Source: Amblyornis subalaris (lineage: Eukaryota > Chordata > Aves > Passeriformes > Ptilonorhynchidae). Taken from it: a DNA stretch of 64,000 bases. Position 1 is the stretch's first letter; each line of letters opens with the position of its first letter. Below, in pieces: positions 1 through 13,500 of the stretch. Below the pieces are notes generated by a model. The model was given only the letters and a program-made list of their open reading frames with translations. It had not been told where the DNA came from and searched no databases. The position numbers and the translations under genes are program-made. The DNA lies in the NCBI GenBank assembly GCA_018881555.1, contig JACAXG010000056.1, positions 1,375,462-1,439,461 on the forward strand, read 5' to 3'.

Positions 1-3000
1 CCTCTGCACGTGGGATTGACTCTGTTTGTTTACATGTGGTCACCTCCCCCCCGATGCTGCGGAGGGAGATCCTTAGGGCTGGTGGGGATGGGACTTTTGG
101 AGGCTGCCAGGGGCTGGGCAGCAGCTGATGCCCATGGGGATGGTGCCTGCCAGCAGAGCTGACTGTGGCATGGAGAGTGCTCCAAGGGTGTTCTGCATGC
201 ACCTGGAGACAGCTCTTTGGGTGCCCTCGGCACTGCAGGAGATGGATGCCTGCTTCAGGCCTCCCCTTATAACACCAGGCTTATGAGATTTGAGAAAAAG
301 GGGAAAATAGTGGTAGGGATGTTTCAGATGCCTGCGAAACAATAAGTAAGTTGTGAAGAACCAAACAGCATCNGCCTTTCCCCTCAATATGCCTAAAAAC
401 ATTAAGAGAAAATCTCTCTCTTTTTTTTCTGGCTTTTTTGTGCAGTTAGACATTTTAGTCTCTGGCCTGTGGAAATATAGGCAGCAGCTGCCCTTTCGGC
501 TGGACAGACGAGCCTCAAAACACTGTAGGCACACCAATGTCCAGTAATTTCTGGGAAGGCATCCAGGGGCTGACTTCTGTCCCCAGCCTTCTNCAGGGCT
601 TGGGAGCAGCCTCTCTGTGCAGCCCCACATGCTTTNCTTTTCTCTGGCTGTTAGGGTGATNATCAGCAAGAAGCCACTCTTGCAATGCAATTCTCTCAGC
701 ATTTGAAGAGGCAGCAGAATACCCTCGATGGAAAATCCCCACATTGGAAAGATCCTGTGCCTGGAAGTTGGCCAGGGTTTGCTGGCCTGCAGACCAGATT
801 GCGAGATTCATCTTTGCAGCCAAGAATTTCCCCTGCTGGACCAAAGAAATGCAGGAGTTCATTTCCAAGCAGAAGCAAGCAGAAAAGAAAAAAAGTGCAT
901 GGGGTGAGACAAGTCCAGTCAGTGCACAGCAGGCAAATGTAAGGTGATATTTTGCATTCCCAGCCCCNGTCTGCTGTGTGGTCCAGCAGCATCAGTGTGC
1001 ATGTGCGTGGTTCCCAGGAAGGGNATGGCAAGTAACAGCAGATGTTAAGAACCTGAGACCTTTCAGGGAGAGCTGCCTGCACTGACCATGGAAGAATGTG
1101 AAGGGAAGAACTGGGTTAAACCCCTGTTCCTCCTCCCCATATATACCACTGAATCCACTGACTCTGCCCCAGAACCTAGACACCAAATGAGCTTCTCTTG
1201 TACAAAGTCCAGCCAGGAGAGATGGTGACTCCCTTCACTCAGTCACCTCTGGATAAATTACTCAGTTGGGACTCAGGTATAAATCCCAAATTAACCCAAC
1301 ATAACTGAAGCCCCATCTTCCACAAACTGTGGAGTATTTGACTGTTAGATCCCTGGAAAACAGCGTTAAGAAGCAATTACTTGGAAGCAACTTTCCCTAT
1401 GCCACCCCCATTTTTAATGTGCTTTTTAACAGCGCAGTCCTGTGCAATGCAGGGGGATGAGATCTTGTAGGCAGTGCTGCAGGAGAGCCTGTAGAAGAAC
1501 TGCCTCTTTACAGTACTGGCATCCAGCCCAGCTCGTGGGATCAGCCTTGGTGGAGTGAGGGATCCCCACNCCACCCAAATTTCATAAACTTGTTCGTCCC
1601 ATTACTGTTTACTCCCCACAGCAGCTCTTGGTCCAGCTGGGGAAGGAGTGTGCTGAAAAATTAATGAGGAGATTTTAAATATCTGATTAAAAGATGGGTA
1701 GACTGAGGGATATAAGGGAGGAGGAGGAGGATATGTTTTAAGGATGCCTCTGGTTCTGGGAGGTGTAACCTGTCTCTGCAGGATGGATCCAAACGTATCC
1801 TCTACATTAGAGACCAGATTCCTGTCTGGATGTTGCTATTGTCCTCCATTTTCACATGAGGTCAAACTGCCCTTCCTGTAAGTTCAGACTGGCCTATGCT
1901 GCACCAGCTTTCCTTTAAAATTTTCTACTACTTATTTTTGAGACACTGTTGTGGGAAATACCAGGGAAAATTAGATTTCCTTTGCTTTCCATAACAGCAT
2001 CTCCCACAGTTTACTGGGCCAGAGAGATGCAAGTTTTTATTAGCAAACCAGGTTTTTATTATTAAAACAGTTCATAACTGCTTTAGGGGAACAAATTGAT
2101 TGACCAAGCTTGCAGGTACAACTTTGGGTGTCTGCAGGCTTGAATCAGTCCCTGCACTGACCGTGCTCCACCCAGAAAACTTTCCATACATTAAAGCTGA
2201 TCATATCTTTTCCCCTCCTTTGCTGAGAAAAGAAAGGGCAATTAAAAAAAAAATAGTAATCTGAGAGAAATTAACACCGCAATAATGAAATAAAATTCTA
2301 TTGGGGCAGTCTCATGCAGAAGGGCATGAGAGCTGAGCATTCAGAGGGCCACNCCGCTGCCAGGGCCTCTGCACTGGGCAGGCTCTAATCATTGACACAT
2401 TTCTGCTACACACAGCCCAAAGGCACGTCACAGGGAATTAGAGAGGCTGTTTCAGCCCTGTCCTGGTCTTCCTGCTTTGATGAGTTTAAATCTGGTCTTT
2501 AAGTCTGTTTGAAAACAATTGCTGTGGTTTAATCAGCTATGGTGACAATAAGTCAATAGCCAGTCCATCATCTCATGGTCTCCAGGCTGGAATCAGTGAA
2601 GGACTGAGTCTGTGGCAGAACTGAGTCTATCTATACATCCTAAAAGCCTTCCCAGCCTGCAGCTTGGCTCACTCTTCCATGGGTACCAATCTGCTAAATG
2701 TCCCTATACATGCTAATATTTTCAGTTACCACCTCCTAAAGCTTGAAATAACACATACATGTTTTTGTTCCAAACCCACATCTAACAGTCTGTGATTTGA
2801 GAGTTTGAATCTTCTCTTGCATTTTTCTAAGCCTGCATTAATTTGCAGGGGAGGCATGATTCAATCTGAACCTTATTGATAAAACCAGCTAATGGCTGGG
2901 ATTTACATAGAAATAATACAGGCATCAAAAGCTATCCAGGAGTTTGAAGCATCAGAAATAATCACAGTGCAATGAATAAGATCATATGAATAATTCAAGA

Positions 3001-3570
3001 GCTTCAGCATCACAGATTTGGATTCCTATAAGATCACTGTTCTTTTTTTCCAGAATTGTAAGCTTAAAAAAAAAAAATTGCATCAATCCTTGTACATATA
3101 TTTAGCTCATCTTGAAAAAACATTATGCTCCTAGTAGCTCCCCATGATTCATAAGAGTAAATGTAGGTATGTGAGACCAAAANCAGTACTTCTTCNAGCT
3201 AAAGTTTTCTAAAATATCTACTAATCACAAGGCACCAAAACTTGCAGTTAGAAATAAAAAGTAGGTATCACCCTTCATTTTTAATTTCATTTTTTAAAAT
3301 TTGCTCTAAATATTTCTGTCTGGCACAAGAGCAGAATGCTGGGCTAGCCCTGGGCATCCTCTGGCTACTATAAATACCCTTTTTCAAACAATCTCANGCA
3401 ATTCCTTTTGAATGCAGCCTGTGTGGGAGCTGTGCCAAAATACTCATTGCAGTGATTGTGCCCAGGGCTCTGCACTGTCCTGCGCTCCTGGCACAATCCA
3501 AGCTGCCCCTCAGTTGTGTCCTCTCCTCAGACCACTTGGTAAATGTGTTTGGACAGAGAGAAGTTTNGGA

Positions 3571-3714
3571 TTCCCCATCCCTGGAGGTGTTCAAGGCCAG
3601 GCTGGATGGAGCTTTGTGCAANCTGGCCTAGTGGAAGGTGTCCCTGCCCATGGTAGGGGTTTGGAATGAGATGATCTTTGAGGTCTCTTCCAAACCAAAC
3701 CATTCTGTGATTCC
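3571..3714 (+). mobile_element. CR1 LINE 3' end fragment
   Basis: The sequence follows the avian CR1 3' terminus: TTCCCCATCCCTGGAGGTGT, GGCCAGGCTGGATGGAGC, CTAGTGGAAGGTGTCCCTGC, then a GGTCTCTTCCAA variant of the core and a CATTCTGTGATT end. It is a 5'-truncated copy of about 144 bases, as most avian CR1 insertions are, and has diverged modestly. Confidence 0.93.
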
Positions 3715-3755
3715 AGGATCTTTCTCACACTTGAATTTTTGCATGGCTCTATCAG

Positions 3756-3815
3756 CCATTTTTATTCTCTATTGCCCATTTTTATTCTCTATTGCCCATT
3801 TTTATTCTCTATTGC
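3756..3815 (+). repeat. Three-copy 20-bp tandem repeat
   Basis: Three identical head-to-tail copies of a 20-base unit (CCATTTTTATTCTCTATTGC) lie 41 bases after the CR1 fragment. Identity among copies suggests recent expansion, so copy number may vary between individuals. Confidence 0.95.
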
Positions 3816-5542
3816 CCTTTCCTCGTTGCATCAGCCCCCCTTTTCCCAGTTCTTAGCCAGCTGCTTTAGCCCTTACATTGCAAGGAATGGGTGGCCCAGA
3901 CTGGCAGAATCAGCAGCCCTTGGAGAGGGGCAGGTGCAGGTTTCAGCTGTCTTTAAATGTATTTGTTATAAATGGTACAGCAGGATCTTGTTTGAATAGA
4001 CAATAGACAGGAAATTAACAGTTAAGGCTGAAACTCTAGTCCTTCATTCCTGTGATTAAAAGAAAACAGATATCATGCTGAAAGAGAAACACAATTTCAG
4101 CTTTCATGTAGCACTGTCCTTCAAACAGTGCTTCCCATCAGACATTATTCCTCTGCAGAATTTAGCCATTAATTTCCTTCATTTAAAGTAAAAAATATCC
4201 ACAGAAGATTATAAAACACTCTGAATTCCCAAACAGACAGATCATAATGGCTCATCCTGAATATGCCATNCTGTCCCTCCACACAGATATTAAATGGCTG
4301 AGATAAATCGTGGCTGGGGGTTTTGCAGAGGCATCATGTCAGTGATAGCAATGGATTACAAACTTCCTCCTTTAGACAGCAAACACCCAATTACCAGCAT
4401 CATCTTCCTTCATGCTCTGAATAGTGNAGGAGGGGTTGTCATCCATAATTTTTCATTTCTCAGTAGATGGAGGCTGATACAGCAACGCGTGGTGCAANGG
4501 AACACGTTGATATCCGAAGCCATCCATAAACAAAATGCCACGTTGCAGCACCCGTGGGGTGAGAGCAAGGATCCTGCTCCAGCTTTGCGTCCCTGTGAAG
4601 TGTGGGCATGCGTGGGGAGGCCTGCAAACACTCTGGACATTTTTGCAGTATGAGCAAATATAACACTTGTGATAAAAACACATTTATTCAGAAGGGCCTG
4701 GACGGGATGGAGAAAAAGGCTGANGGGAACCCTGAGGAGTTCAACACAGCAAATACCAAGTCCTGCATGTGGGATGGGATAACCCTATACAGCAGTACAG
4801 CCTGGAGACCGACTGGTGCTGTANCTAGGGCTCTGACATCTTCTTCTTTGGAAATCACCAAAATTTTACTGGGCAAGGCTTGAGCAACCTCAGCCTCCTT
4901 TGAGGATGGCCCAGCTGTAAGCAGAAGCCAGACCAGATATCTTCCANCCAAAGTATTTCAGTGAATTCAACCCTTGAGCTCCCCAAGAGCTCCAAGAACA
5001 GGAGAAGCCTCCTAACTGAAGCTCTTTCTTGCTAGGTGATATGAGGCTTTTCAGCTCAAGCTCAAAAAATGTTCTTTAGAAACTTGCTAGCAATAAAACA
5101 CCAGAGAGCTATCTGGAAACAATAATTAAACATAAATGATTAAAAAAAGATTGATCCCACTTGCAAGCATTTAAATGTGCCAGCTGCTGAATTGCAACAT
5201 TGGCACAGACCTGGATGCCTGTGCCTGTTTCAAGCAGTGCTGGATGAGGGCTGTGCAGAGCACAGGCTGCCCGTGCTGGCCCTTGTCCTGTGAGCAGAAC
5301 AGCAGCCTTGAACCCTCAGTGACCAGAAGAACATGGAAGCAAAACCCCCGTGGACTTCATGGGGGCACGAGGATGAGACAAGTGTTCATCAGCATGGCCA
5401 GGACCATGGGATCACGGCTTAANACAGCCTGGTGTGGTTAGGAGGGTCTGCTTGGGGAAAGGCACCCAAAACTTAGGAAGAAGGGAATGCAGAGCAAGTG
5501 GCACCTGGAAGAGGATGTCTCTTAAGGTGGGCACATCTCTAG

Positions 5543-5729
5543 TCATAGAATCATAGAATTATAGGATGGCTTGGGCTGGAATGGACGTGAAAGATCATCT
5601 AGTTCCAGCCCACTGCCACAGGCAGGGACAATTTCCACTAGACCAGGATGCACAGAGCTCCATCCAGCCTGGCCTTGAACATTTCCAGGGATGGGGCATC
5701 TGAAACTTCTGGGCAGCCTGTGCCAGTGG
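5543..5729 (-). mobile_element. CR1 LINE 3' end fragment
   Basis: This copy is the reverse complement of the CR1 end. It starts with TCATAGAATCATAGAATTAT, the terminal repeat, and passes through GCCACAGGCAGGGACA and CAGCCTGGCCTTGAACA. It extends to GGGCAGCCTGTGCCAGTG, slightly further into the element than the other copies here. Confidence 0.93.
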
Positions 5730-6309
5730 CTACTTGCTGCAGTTGTAACCTACGTAGACCAGGCACCCACAAGTGTTGGAAGTAATGTTCACACTCAACT
5801 CCAGCAGCATCCAAACTACCCCTCCCAGCAGTGTCCTGATCCCATTTTTTGCTGCCCAGCAGAAGTTTCCATTTTTTAAAGCATTAAGGCACAGCATCAG
5901 CACACATTCCCAAGAACAAATACAGGATAAAGCTACAGATGGGAAGAAAGCAATTGCATACACACATCAGTGAATAGGACTGAACAAATAGGTTGATTTG
6001 ATCCCTTACTCCGCCTGCTCCACTGGCAGGTTGAATCATTCCAGCAAGAAGAGGGGCTCCCTAAAAGGGTACAGGGCCTCATACAAGGGGGCTCCACTAG
6101 CCATTGGGGCTCATGGCACCCTCTAATTGCTGAGAACACAGCACGAGTTTTCCATACACCCGTNCTGCCAGCCGGAAAAAAAGGAACGACAGGCATGTGC
6201 AGCCCGTCCTTGGGAATCGTCTCAGGTCCCCTTCACCATCACTTCTGCTCACAGGTGTGTGTCAGGCTGCATGTCCTGCGTGTCTCCTGCTCTCGTTAGT
6301 CACTCCATT

Positions 6310-6605
6310 TGTAGGCGGGGGATCGCGCCTGCCGCTCCCGTAATTAGGGCGAAGTTGTGTGCGCAGGGTTTGAACGAGCCCCCGTTCTGCTCTTTATCAA
6401 CATCGCACACGCTTCCTGTCTCTCCGGCGCTCCGCTCGCAGCCACGCAACATTTGCTCGTAGCTGCAGGCTATGTCAGCAAGACTTTGATAGAGCAACAA
6501 AAGAGCTCCTCGCTCGAACAAACAGCGCGGGGAATCGACAGGAGAGCTGCAAACGCTGCTGGGATCGCAGCAGGACGGAGCGGCACCGGCTCGGGGCTGG
6601 AAATG
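6310..6605. promoter_or_regulatory. CpG island, possible promoter or enhancer
   Basis: I count roughly 30 CpG dinucleotides in about 300 bases, far above the flanking sequence, with clusters such as GGATCGCGCC, CTCCGGCGCTCCGCTCGC and GGAGCGGCACCGGCTCGG. No coding exon is associated. Within it, CTTTGAT (6484-6490) and AACAAAAG (6496-6503) resemble TCF/LEF and SOX sites. It may be the start of an unannotated non-coding RNA, an orphan CpG island or an enhancer. It lies about 24 kb beyond the 3' end of CTBP1. Confidence 0.6.
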
Positions 6606-6993
6606 GGATTTTCCAGTGTGTAGAAGGGAATACTGCTACAGCACCTGCAACTCCCCTGGGAGGTGTTGCCAGTGCTCCCATCCAGCCTGGGCTCTCAGCT
6701 GTGAGTGAGCATCCAGGCACGTATTGCAGCACTTCGGGAGGCTCCAGGCTGCTCTGCCAGACGTCATATGGGTGTACAGGGAAGGAAAATCTCCCCTGCA
6801 GTGGAGGGACACGCACACCAAGTACCTTGAAGAACTTGAAAGTCCTTCCCACTGTCCACAGGGAAATCAAGCTCTCAGATGTCTAATTTAGGCATGCAGA
6901 GCTCACTGGTGTCAATACTTCGCAGCTTTTAAGCCCTTCAGGACAGGCCACCAGCAGTGCATCCGTGTGTTTGGCAGAGGTTCCTTCTGACCT

Positions 6994-7140
6994 NCCCGTC
7001 CTTGCAAGTGTTTAAGGCCAGGTTGGATGGGGCCCTGAGCAACCTGGTCTAGTGGAAGGTGTCCCTGCCCATGGCAGGGGGTTGGAATTGGATGATCTCT
7101 AAGGTCCCTTCCAACCCCAAACATTCTATGATTTTGTGAT
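6994..7140 (+). mobile_element. CR1 LINE 3' end fragment
   Basis: This copy reads GTGTTTAAGGCCAGGTTGG, GAGCAACCTGGTCTAGTGGA, GGCAGGGGGTTGGAATTGGA, AAGGTCCCTTCCAACCCC and a terminal ATTCTATGATTTTGTGAT. It is the closest of the set to the consensus I know and therefore probably one of the youngest. Confidence 0.95.
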
Positions 7141-7379
7141 CCTCAGCAACAAAGGTGTAAAACTTATGATGTTATCGTATTTTCTTCCCTCTAATTAGAA
7201 GAACACTTGAATACACAAACTATGCACCAGCATCATCATGCACACCAAGAAACACTGTATTTATGCCTTGAGTTNTTTCATCATAGAGGCAAAATCAGGG
7301 CTTTGCTGATTGCCAAATGCCAGGAAACTTTAGTGAATCAGTTTTGTTGTAGAGGATAAATGCCATCAAATCTATCACA

Positions 7380-7520
7380 CTGTGAATGAAGGCTTACCTT
7401 TCATTTGCATAATGATTAAAACAAACTTGTGAATCATGTACTTATGGAGGTAATAATTACCTGCAGTTTTTATGCAAGGGTTGATTTATTTCTGGTGTCT
7501 TTAGCACCCNTTTTCAAGTG
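7380..7520. promoter_or_regulatory. Candidate non-coding regulatory element with POU and homeodomain motifs
   Basis: An exact octamer ATTTGCAT (7403-7410) is followed directly by AATGATTAAA, and 39 bases later by the perfect palindrome GGTAATAATTACC (7449-7461; arms of six bases around one A). This clustering in unique AT-rich sequence is typical of conserved enhancers. Conservation was not tested. Confidence 0.35.
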
Positions 7521-10500
7521 ATTGGTGATTTTGGACCCTCCTGTTCTGAGCTATCCAGACTGACCTAATCTTAAAAAGGCTTTGAAGGTCAGCATTTTCT
7601 GAAATTGAAACTTTGCTGAAGTTCTCCTCCTGCACATACAAAAAAAAAATCACAAGTTGCTTTTTTTAATATCCAGCTGTCACTGCTTAGTCCCATGACC
7701 TTAAACGAGCAAGAAGAAAGGAAACGGAAGGTCTGTAGCCCACAAAAATGCTAGCAGGGTGTGACTGTTTTACTGCAGAAACAATACTAGGGTGTATAAC
7801 TCAATATACAGAAGAAAAATTACACCAGCCAGGACAACCCAAACAAATGTCACATCCCTGACAAGTGCTGGCACCTCCATTTGAGCTTACGTCGTTGGGA
7901 CTTGCTGCCAGGTAAACTCCAAGGGTGAGAGCCTCAACATTTGTCAGAGCAAAGGTCCGTCCAGAGCCCAGCACCTCGTGACTTGCACGAGAAGGAGAGA
8001 ATGTAACTCTTGGCCAAACCCCGAAGCTTCTGACAAACCAGGAGTTTAGCAACATCTCAAGGAGGATGTGGCATCTGGACCCCTATTTTCTCGGTTGCCA
8101 CCATGTACTGACCTCCTCACAATTTGCCAAAGATCTTTCTGAATCCACCTTTATTTTTGCAACTGCCTGGGCTGAGAGGGTCAGGTGACCTCAGCTGATC
8201 CATATTCTGGGTTAAAACTACTTCAGTCCAATCGTTTCGTTGCTACTAGTTCTTGCTTTGTGTAAAACAGCAATGAGTCAAAATTATCTCTTGGCTGACC
8301 AAATCATAACCCCAGAGAGGNCCTTCTCCAAAAGCCCCTGTTCTTTCACAGCCATTACCAATTCCTGGACCTTTTCTGGTTCTATTTGGTTCTCTTCAGA
8401 GAGTGTGGCCAGCTCAGCAGGAAGCATTTAAGCTGGGAACATAAAATGCCTTCATACAAGAGAGAAATGGGGCTCATTTTACCTCACCTGGAGGTGTTCA
8501 GATGCAGTTGCAGACACCCTCATATCAAGTACTCGAGGCCACAGATGAGACTGCAGATGCAAAAGCTACAGGTTTATGTGGACTTTCAGCAATTTTGATT
8601 CCAGGTCTCCACTGCACCTCCAAGTATAGTGCCAGGGGCCAAGAGGGACACAAACCTGAAATTTAAAAAAGCACACTCAGCATGTCAGGGCCCATGTGAT
8701 TCCCACTGCTGGCTGTTAGCTCAGTTTGACACATCCAGCACTGCACTTTGGGGAAAAGAATTGAATTATCTGTTTGTGGAGGGGCTGTGGTGCACTGATG
8801 TGTCCAGAGCACATGAATGAAACCTCAGGTCCAGCCAAAGACGAGCCAACAGATGATGCTGGCTCCTGCTTCCCTTCTGGAGTTCAAACCAAGGTCATCT
8901 TCTGGCTTAGTTTTGAGGTTTTACAGTATGACTGACCCAGTGATTAATTCAGAGCTTCTTCCCCATGCTCTGCCTGGCTCTGGTACAAGGCAAAGCCAGA
9001 GTGTGCAGTTTATTACCATCAGAATAACATGCTCAGCTATTCCACCAACAGAGGAANTCACGACTCAGAAATGTCTTTTGCCAAGGTCTCCCCGTTTTTG
9101 TGACTACCCCACTGGTCAGTCCATCAGCCAGGAGTGCCCTCCATCACTCTGCNACAGCCCCCCCAGCTCCCCTCTGCCACTGCAGCCCCAGCAGAAGAGG
9201 CCTGAGAGGGTCACTGAGGCAGCTCAGGCAGCACAGCTGCCCCCTCCTTCTTCCCACCGTGCACACATCCTCCCTCCACCAGAGCAGAGGGAGGAAAGGG
9301 GGAGATTTCTACAACTCCAGAACCTTGGAGGCAGTTTTCTCTTTCAGGATGACTGGGCTTGCTAAATAAAAATGACCATATGAGAAATGAGTCATCAGAG
9401 CCATTTTCAATCAGACTGGGTAAGCAAGAATCATGTACACACCGAGGCCAGCAGCTCAGCCACGGCTTCAGGTCCCTGTAGCCCTGGAGCTGGGACAGGC
9501 ACTGCTGATGTTCCTGTGGGGAGAGGATGACAGCAAGCTCTCAGCCAAGGGCTGATGTGAGCACAGCAAAAGCTGTGTGNGCTCAGCCCCAGCTCCACAA
9601 GCACAAAGTCACAGATAGAGTAATAAAATTGTTTAGACTGGTGTAAGTAGCCACATGAATATGCAGGAAGCCTGTAAATTTTTCTCGGGCTGTTTGCAGG
9701 TTTCTCACACAGGAAAGGTGAGGCAGAGAGAGAACAGTGCTCTATAAGCTGAAGATAAGGACCAGACTGGGAGTTTTATTGATGGAAATGTGATAAGCAA
9801 GAATGAATGGCAGCACTAAAAAGATGGTCCTGCTTCCAAAGAGTGAGCAGAAAAGAATGTTTAGCTGCCTTTGTAATCATGTAGCTTTTATTTCCAGCTG
9901 CAGTTAGGTATCACCTGGTGTCTCTCTCAGTTATGCAGAAATTGGGACTAGTAAAACAAGAGGTCCTTTCTTGTACAATTTTTAAATGCCTGTAAGACAT
10001 TTTACTGCTGAGATGATAGCTAACACTTCCAAAGGCATGTAAGTCAGGTAGGAATGCTTTCCTTTTCAGATATGGTTTGGATCTCAATCTGCAGGGTACC
10101 CTGGCAGTTAACTTCTGGTAAGGCATTCAATTTTCACCAATACTCATGAAAATCAAAGTGGGATGATTAGAGAGGAAAAAAGATACCAGGAATCTTTCTG
10201 TACCAGGGTTTTAGGAGTGTAAGTCCCAATGCTCTTCAGATTTGGTTCCAAAGATCCAAAACTGATTTCCAAACACAGAGCCCCAAAACATCACTGTGGG
10301 CTCTGCAGATTCACCTTCCCACTTGTACCACAGCAGCCAGGACTTTTTAACATCCTCTCAGGACTCTCATCTCAGTGTCCTGAAACCTTGCAATGGTACT
10401 TCAAGCAGGTCTGCAGGAAGCAGGATGTCTTTTCTCTTGGTTTATGCAGCAGTACTGGGACCTTCACCTGTGGCTTCTTTACCCTCCCTTTGCATCCAAA

Positions 10501-13500
10501 GGCTTTTCACTGACACAGCAAGGAATCAAGCAGAACTGAATGACCCCTGATGTTTTGTATTACATTATCTGTCCATGAAGAAAAGTGCTTGAGCAGGGCT
10601 TTTCTCTTTTCCTGTGATATCTTGAGATTTTTTTTTTCCACAGGAGTGCAGCTTCTCTCTAAGAGCACTTGGAAGATGACCTTTTGGCACAAAAGTGNGT
10701 GTGGGAACATATGGCCAATCTTTATCTTGGCATGCAGGGGAGGTTAGCAGAGGTTGCTCCCAAACCAGGGCACTGCTGCTGCACACCTGCTCCCCAGCTG
10801 GAGCTGCTCACGCTGGATCCAGCACAGCTCTGCAGCGCATCATNGGCCATCCCATGCGCAAGGGACCACTGCGGACAATTTGCAAGATCCCAGAAAACTT
10901 CTACCTCCCACTTCCCATCCCCTGAAATTCAGGCTTGGAGTGTAGTGGGATGGGAACTTGCACTGTCAATAGCACAAAGGGTGGATTTTAGTGTTCTGCG
11001 TTTGTGATTCAGCCTGCAAGTCCATGGAAATGCCAGAGCACTGCACTGCTCCTATAAATCGCAGTCAGCAGAGAGGGCTGCAGCTCTGTAAAATACTGAC
11101 ACCATTCTGGTGTGATATATCCCTGCAGCACCGGCCCTGCTCTGCAATATCCCACAGCTGAGTCTTTCTGAAATGGTCAGCAGATGATTCATGCAAGTTT
11201 CTTCTTCAGGAAAAATAACAAATGGGGTGTGTGAACGCAATAAAGGCCAAAAAAGCTGCATCTTCTATAAAGCCTTGCAAATACAACCGAGGCCTGATAG
11301 ATTATGGCAGCACACCTGCCAATATAACACCCTCCGACCATCTCTAGAGACCCAATATAGGTCATGGCCTAAAGTGTTATTGTGCATTGAGTGAGGTCAG
11401 GCACCCTCGGGGTTCTGGTGATCCTGTTGACTTGAGAAGACCACAAACAGGCTACTCAGTGTCCCTATGTCACCAGTAGCCCTAGAGATATTCCACATCT
11501 TCTCACTGTGTCAAAGACTTTAGCAAAGAGCCAAAGCTGTTTTGTTGACATGACACCATGGGATATAGAGCAGCCAACTTAAGTCAGACCCTGACTTATC
11601 CCACAAATAGGAGCACAGAGCAGCACAAAGAGATAGTCTGGACCCAAGTTTCTGTCCCTGTGTACTTAAAATAGCAATTAGAGATGACCTCGAGTGTTAA
11701 TAGTCATAGAAGCACTTGAGATTAGACAGACATCATGGGTTTTCCCACTTAAAGGCAGCTCATTTTATCAGCAATCTGCATATTAGTCTTATTTCCATTA
11801 AAGGCACTAAAAAAAACCCAAATCCCAATATCTTGAAACGCCAGTATCAAAACCAGTAAAATAAAAGGCATTTAAAAATTGAGATTAAGAATAAGAAACT
11901 GTAGGGAATGCAACATATATATCAGCACTTCATACTTACCTAACATGAAACATGGCACTGTACANCCCTGCACACATTCAGCCAAGTCAAGGCTGGGCTT
12001 GGATTGCAGGTAGAGGAACCAGTCCCAAGAACAGGCTGACAAGGTTCTACTGCCTTCATGAATCGTTCTGATGTGGTGGCTTGGAGGAGAGAATCCATGC
12101 AGCAGAACACTGACATAATTCACTGCTTCATTTCCAGTGTTGGTGTCAAGTTACTGTCCACTTATATTGAATTAATCTCATTTACCTGCTTTTGAGATGC
12201 ACCTGGAGAATGGTGGAATAAGTCTTCTATGTATAATAAATAAATAATATGCATAACTGAAGTAGAGGCAGTTCAAATGAAATTTTGTGTTCCCACACAA
12301 AAAACAACCCAAAAAGAGAGATTTTGAAGCAGTGATAACTACAACTTACCTCTCACACAGATTTTCACCAAATTCAGAGGATCAATTCCATAATACTTTC
12401 TTAGGCAAGTTAACTATCCCACGAGCACTGGTGTGTAATTCCTGATGGGAACAACTGAGCAGGATAAGTGTGCAAACGTGCTTTTCGATGCCATGAAAAA
12501 TCCAGAGAAAAGCCAAAGTGGATGGATTCCAAAATATTTCAAAGAGGCAAACTCTTCAGTCCAGACATCTGAGAAAGTCATTGATGATTAGAGCATGAAT
12601 GTCAACCCGAAAAACTGTTATTGACACAGCTTTGAGTCTGTGACAGCTTAACTAAGAGGGGATAATTGCTTTGCAAGAGGAAAGGCACAAAAGTGTTATG
12701 AAATTTGCAACTTTACGAAGTAATTTTTGGGTAGATAATTTAAAAGACCTCTTGTAATTAACTACAGGTGGGGGTAAAAAGACAGCCATGGAACAGTGTG
12801 TCTGCATCACCAGACATCAACATCTACAGTGTAGTTGCCTGGCCGAACAGGACACTCTCAGGTACCCACCAAGGATGGGATGACGTGCTCTGACTTTCAT
12901 CTCCTTTGATCATAAAGGGAGTTTACATAGCTGGAAGCTACAGCCATCACAAGTGTGAGCAACTTCAGACCACAGCAGAAGAAGGTTAGGTGGTAGCTAA
13001 GTGGATTCAAAGATTTTACAGTTGCAACCACTTTGGAATGCTCTTTTCATGGGTTAAAATGCTTCAACAGTACATGAAGAAAGCAAGGAAGAAGGGCTTG
13101 TCTTATAGCCTGCAGGATTTGTTGATTTGAGTTATTCCTTCATTAAAAATTAGCCTTTTCGTCCTGCAGGAGTGTCTTGTATCTTTTCCATCTAAGCTAT
13201 GACAGAACTCTTCCCATTGGCAGGGAGAAACAAGGAAGGGGTGCTTCACATCTCCAGCTGGGTCTGCTGAGCAGGGTCTTTGTGTGGACTCTGCAGCATT
13301 GAGAGGTTCCTCCCAGAAAGAGGAATAGCATCTGGATATCCTGGGAGTCCTGTAGCCATCCTGCACCAGGAGAGATGTCTTTCATCCAGGGCAGTGGGCA
13401 AACTAGACAAGAGACAATTAAACAATTCAAAGGGACACAAATGGATGTAGAATCAAGGCAAAAAATTCAACATTTCAAAGAGGGATGTTCTGAGCATCAC

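Larger units (their letters stand above)
1..6300. other. Intergenic sequence without recognised genes
   Basis: No open frame here shows family similarity, and many are broken by N or depend on an arbitrary start. The stretch contains CR1 fragments at 3571-3714 and 5543-5729 and a 20-bp tandem repeat at 3756-3815. The block at about 2230-2470 has unique-looking sequence with TAATCATTGACA and could be a conserved non-coding element, which cannot be tested here. Confidence 0.6.

Noticed and set aside
696..1082. Cysteine-rich minus-strand frame, considered as a possible SPON2 or growth-factor exon
   Set aside because: The cysteine spacing matches no thrombospondin or spondin motif, and there are no flanking splice signals that keep the frame.
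8817..9365. Plus-strand open frame of 182 codons, proline- and glutamine-rich
   Set aside because: It passes through two N positions, is low-complexity without a domain, and has no supporting neighbouring exon.
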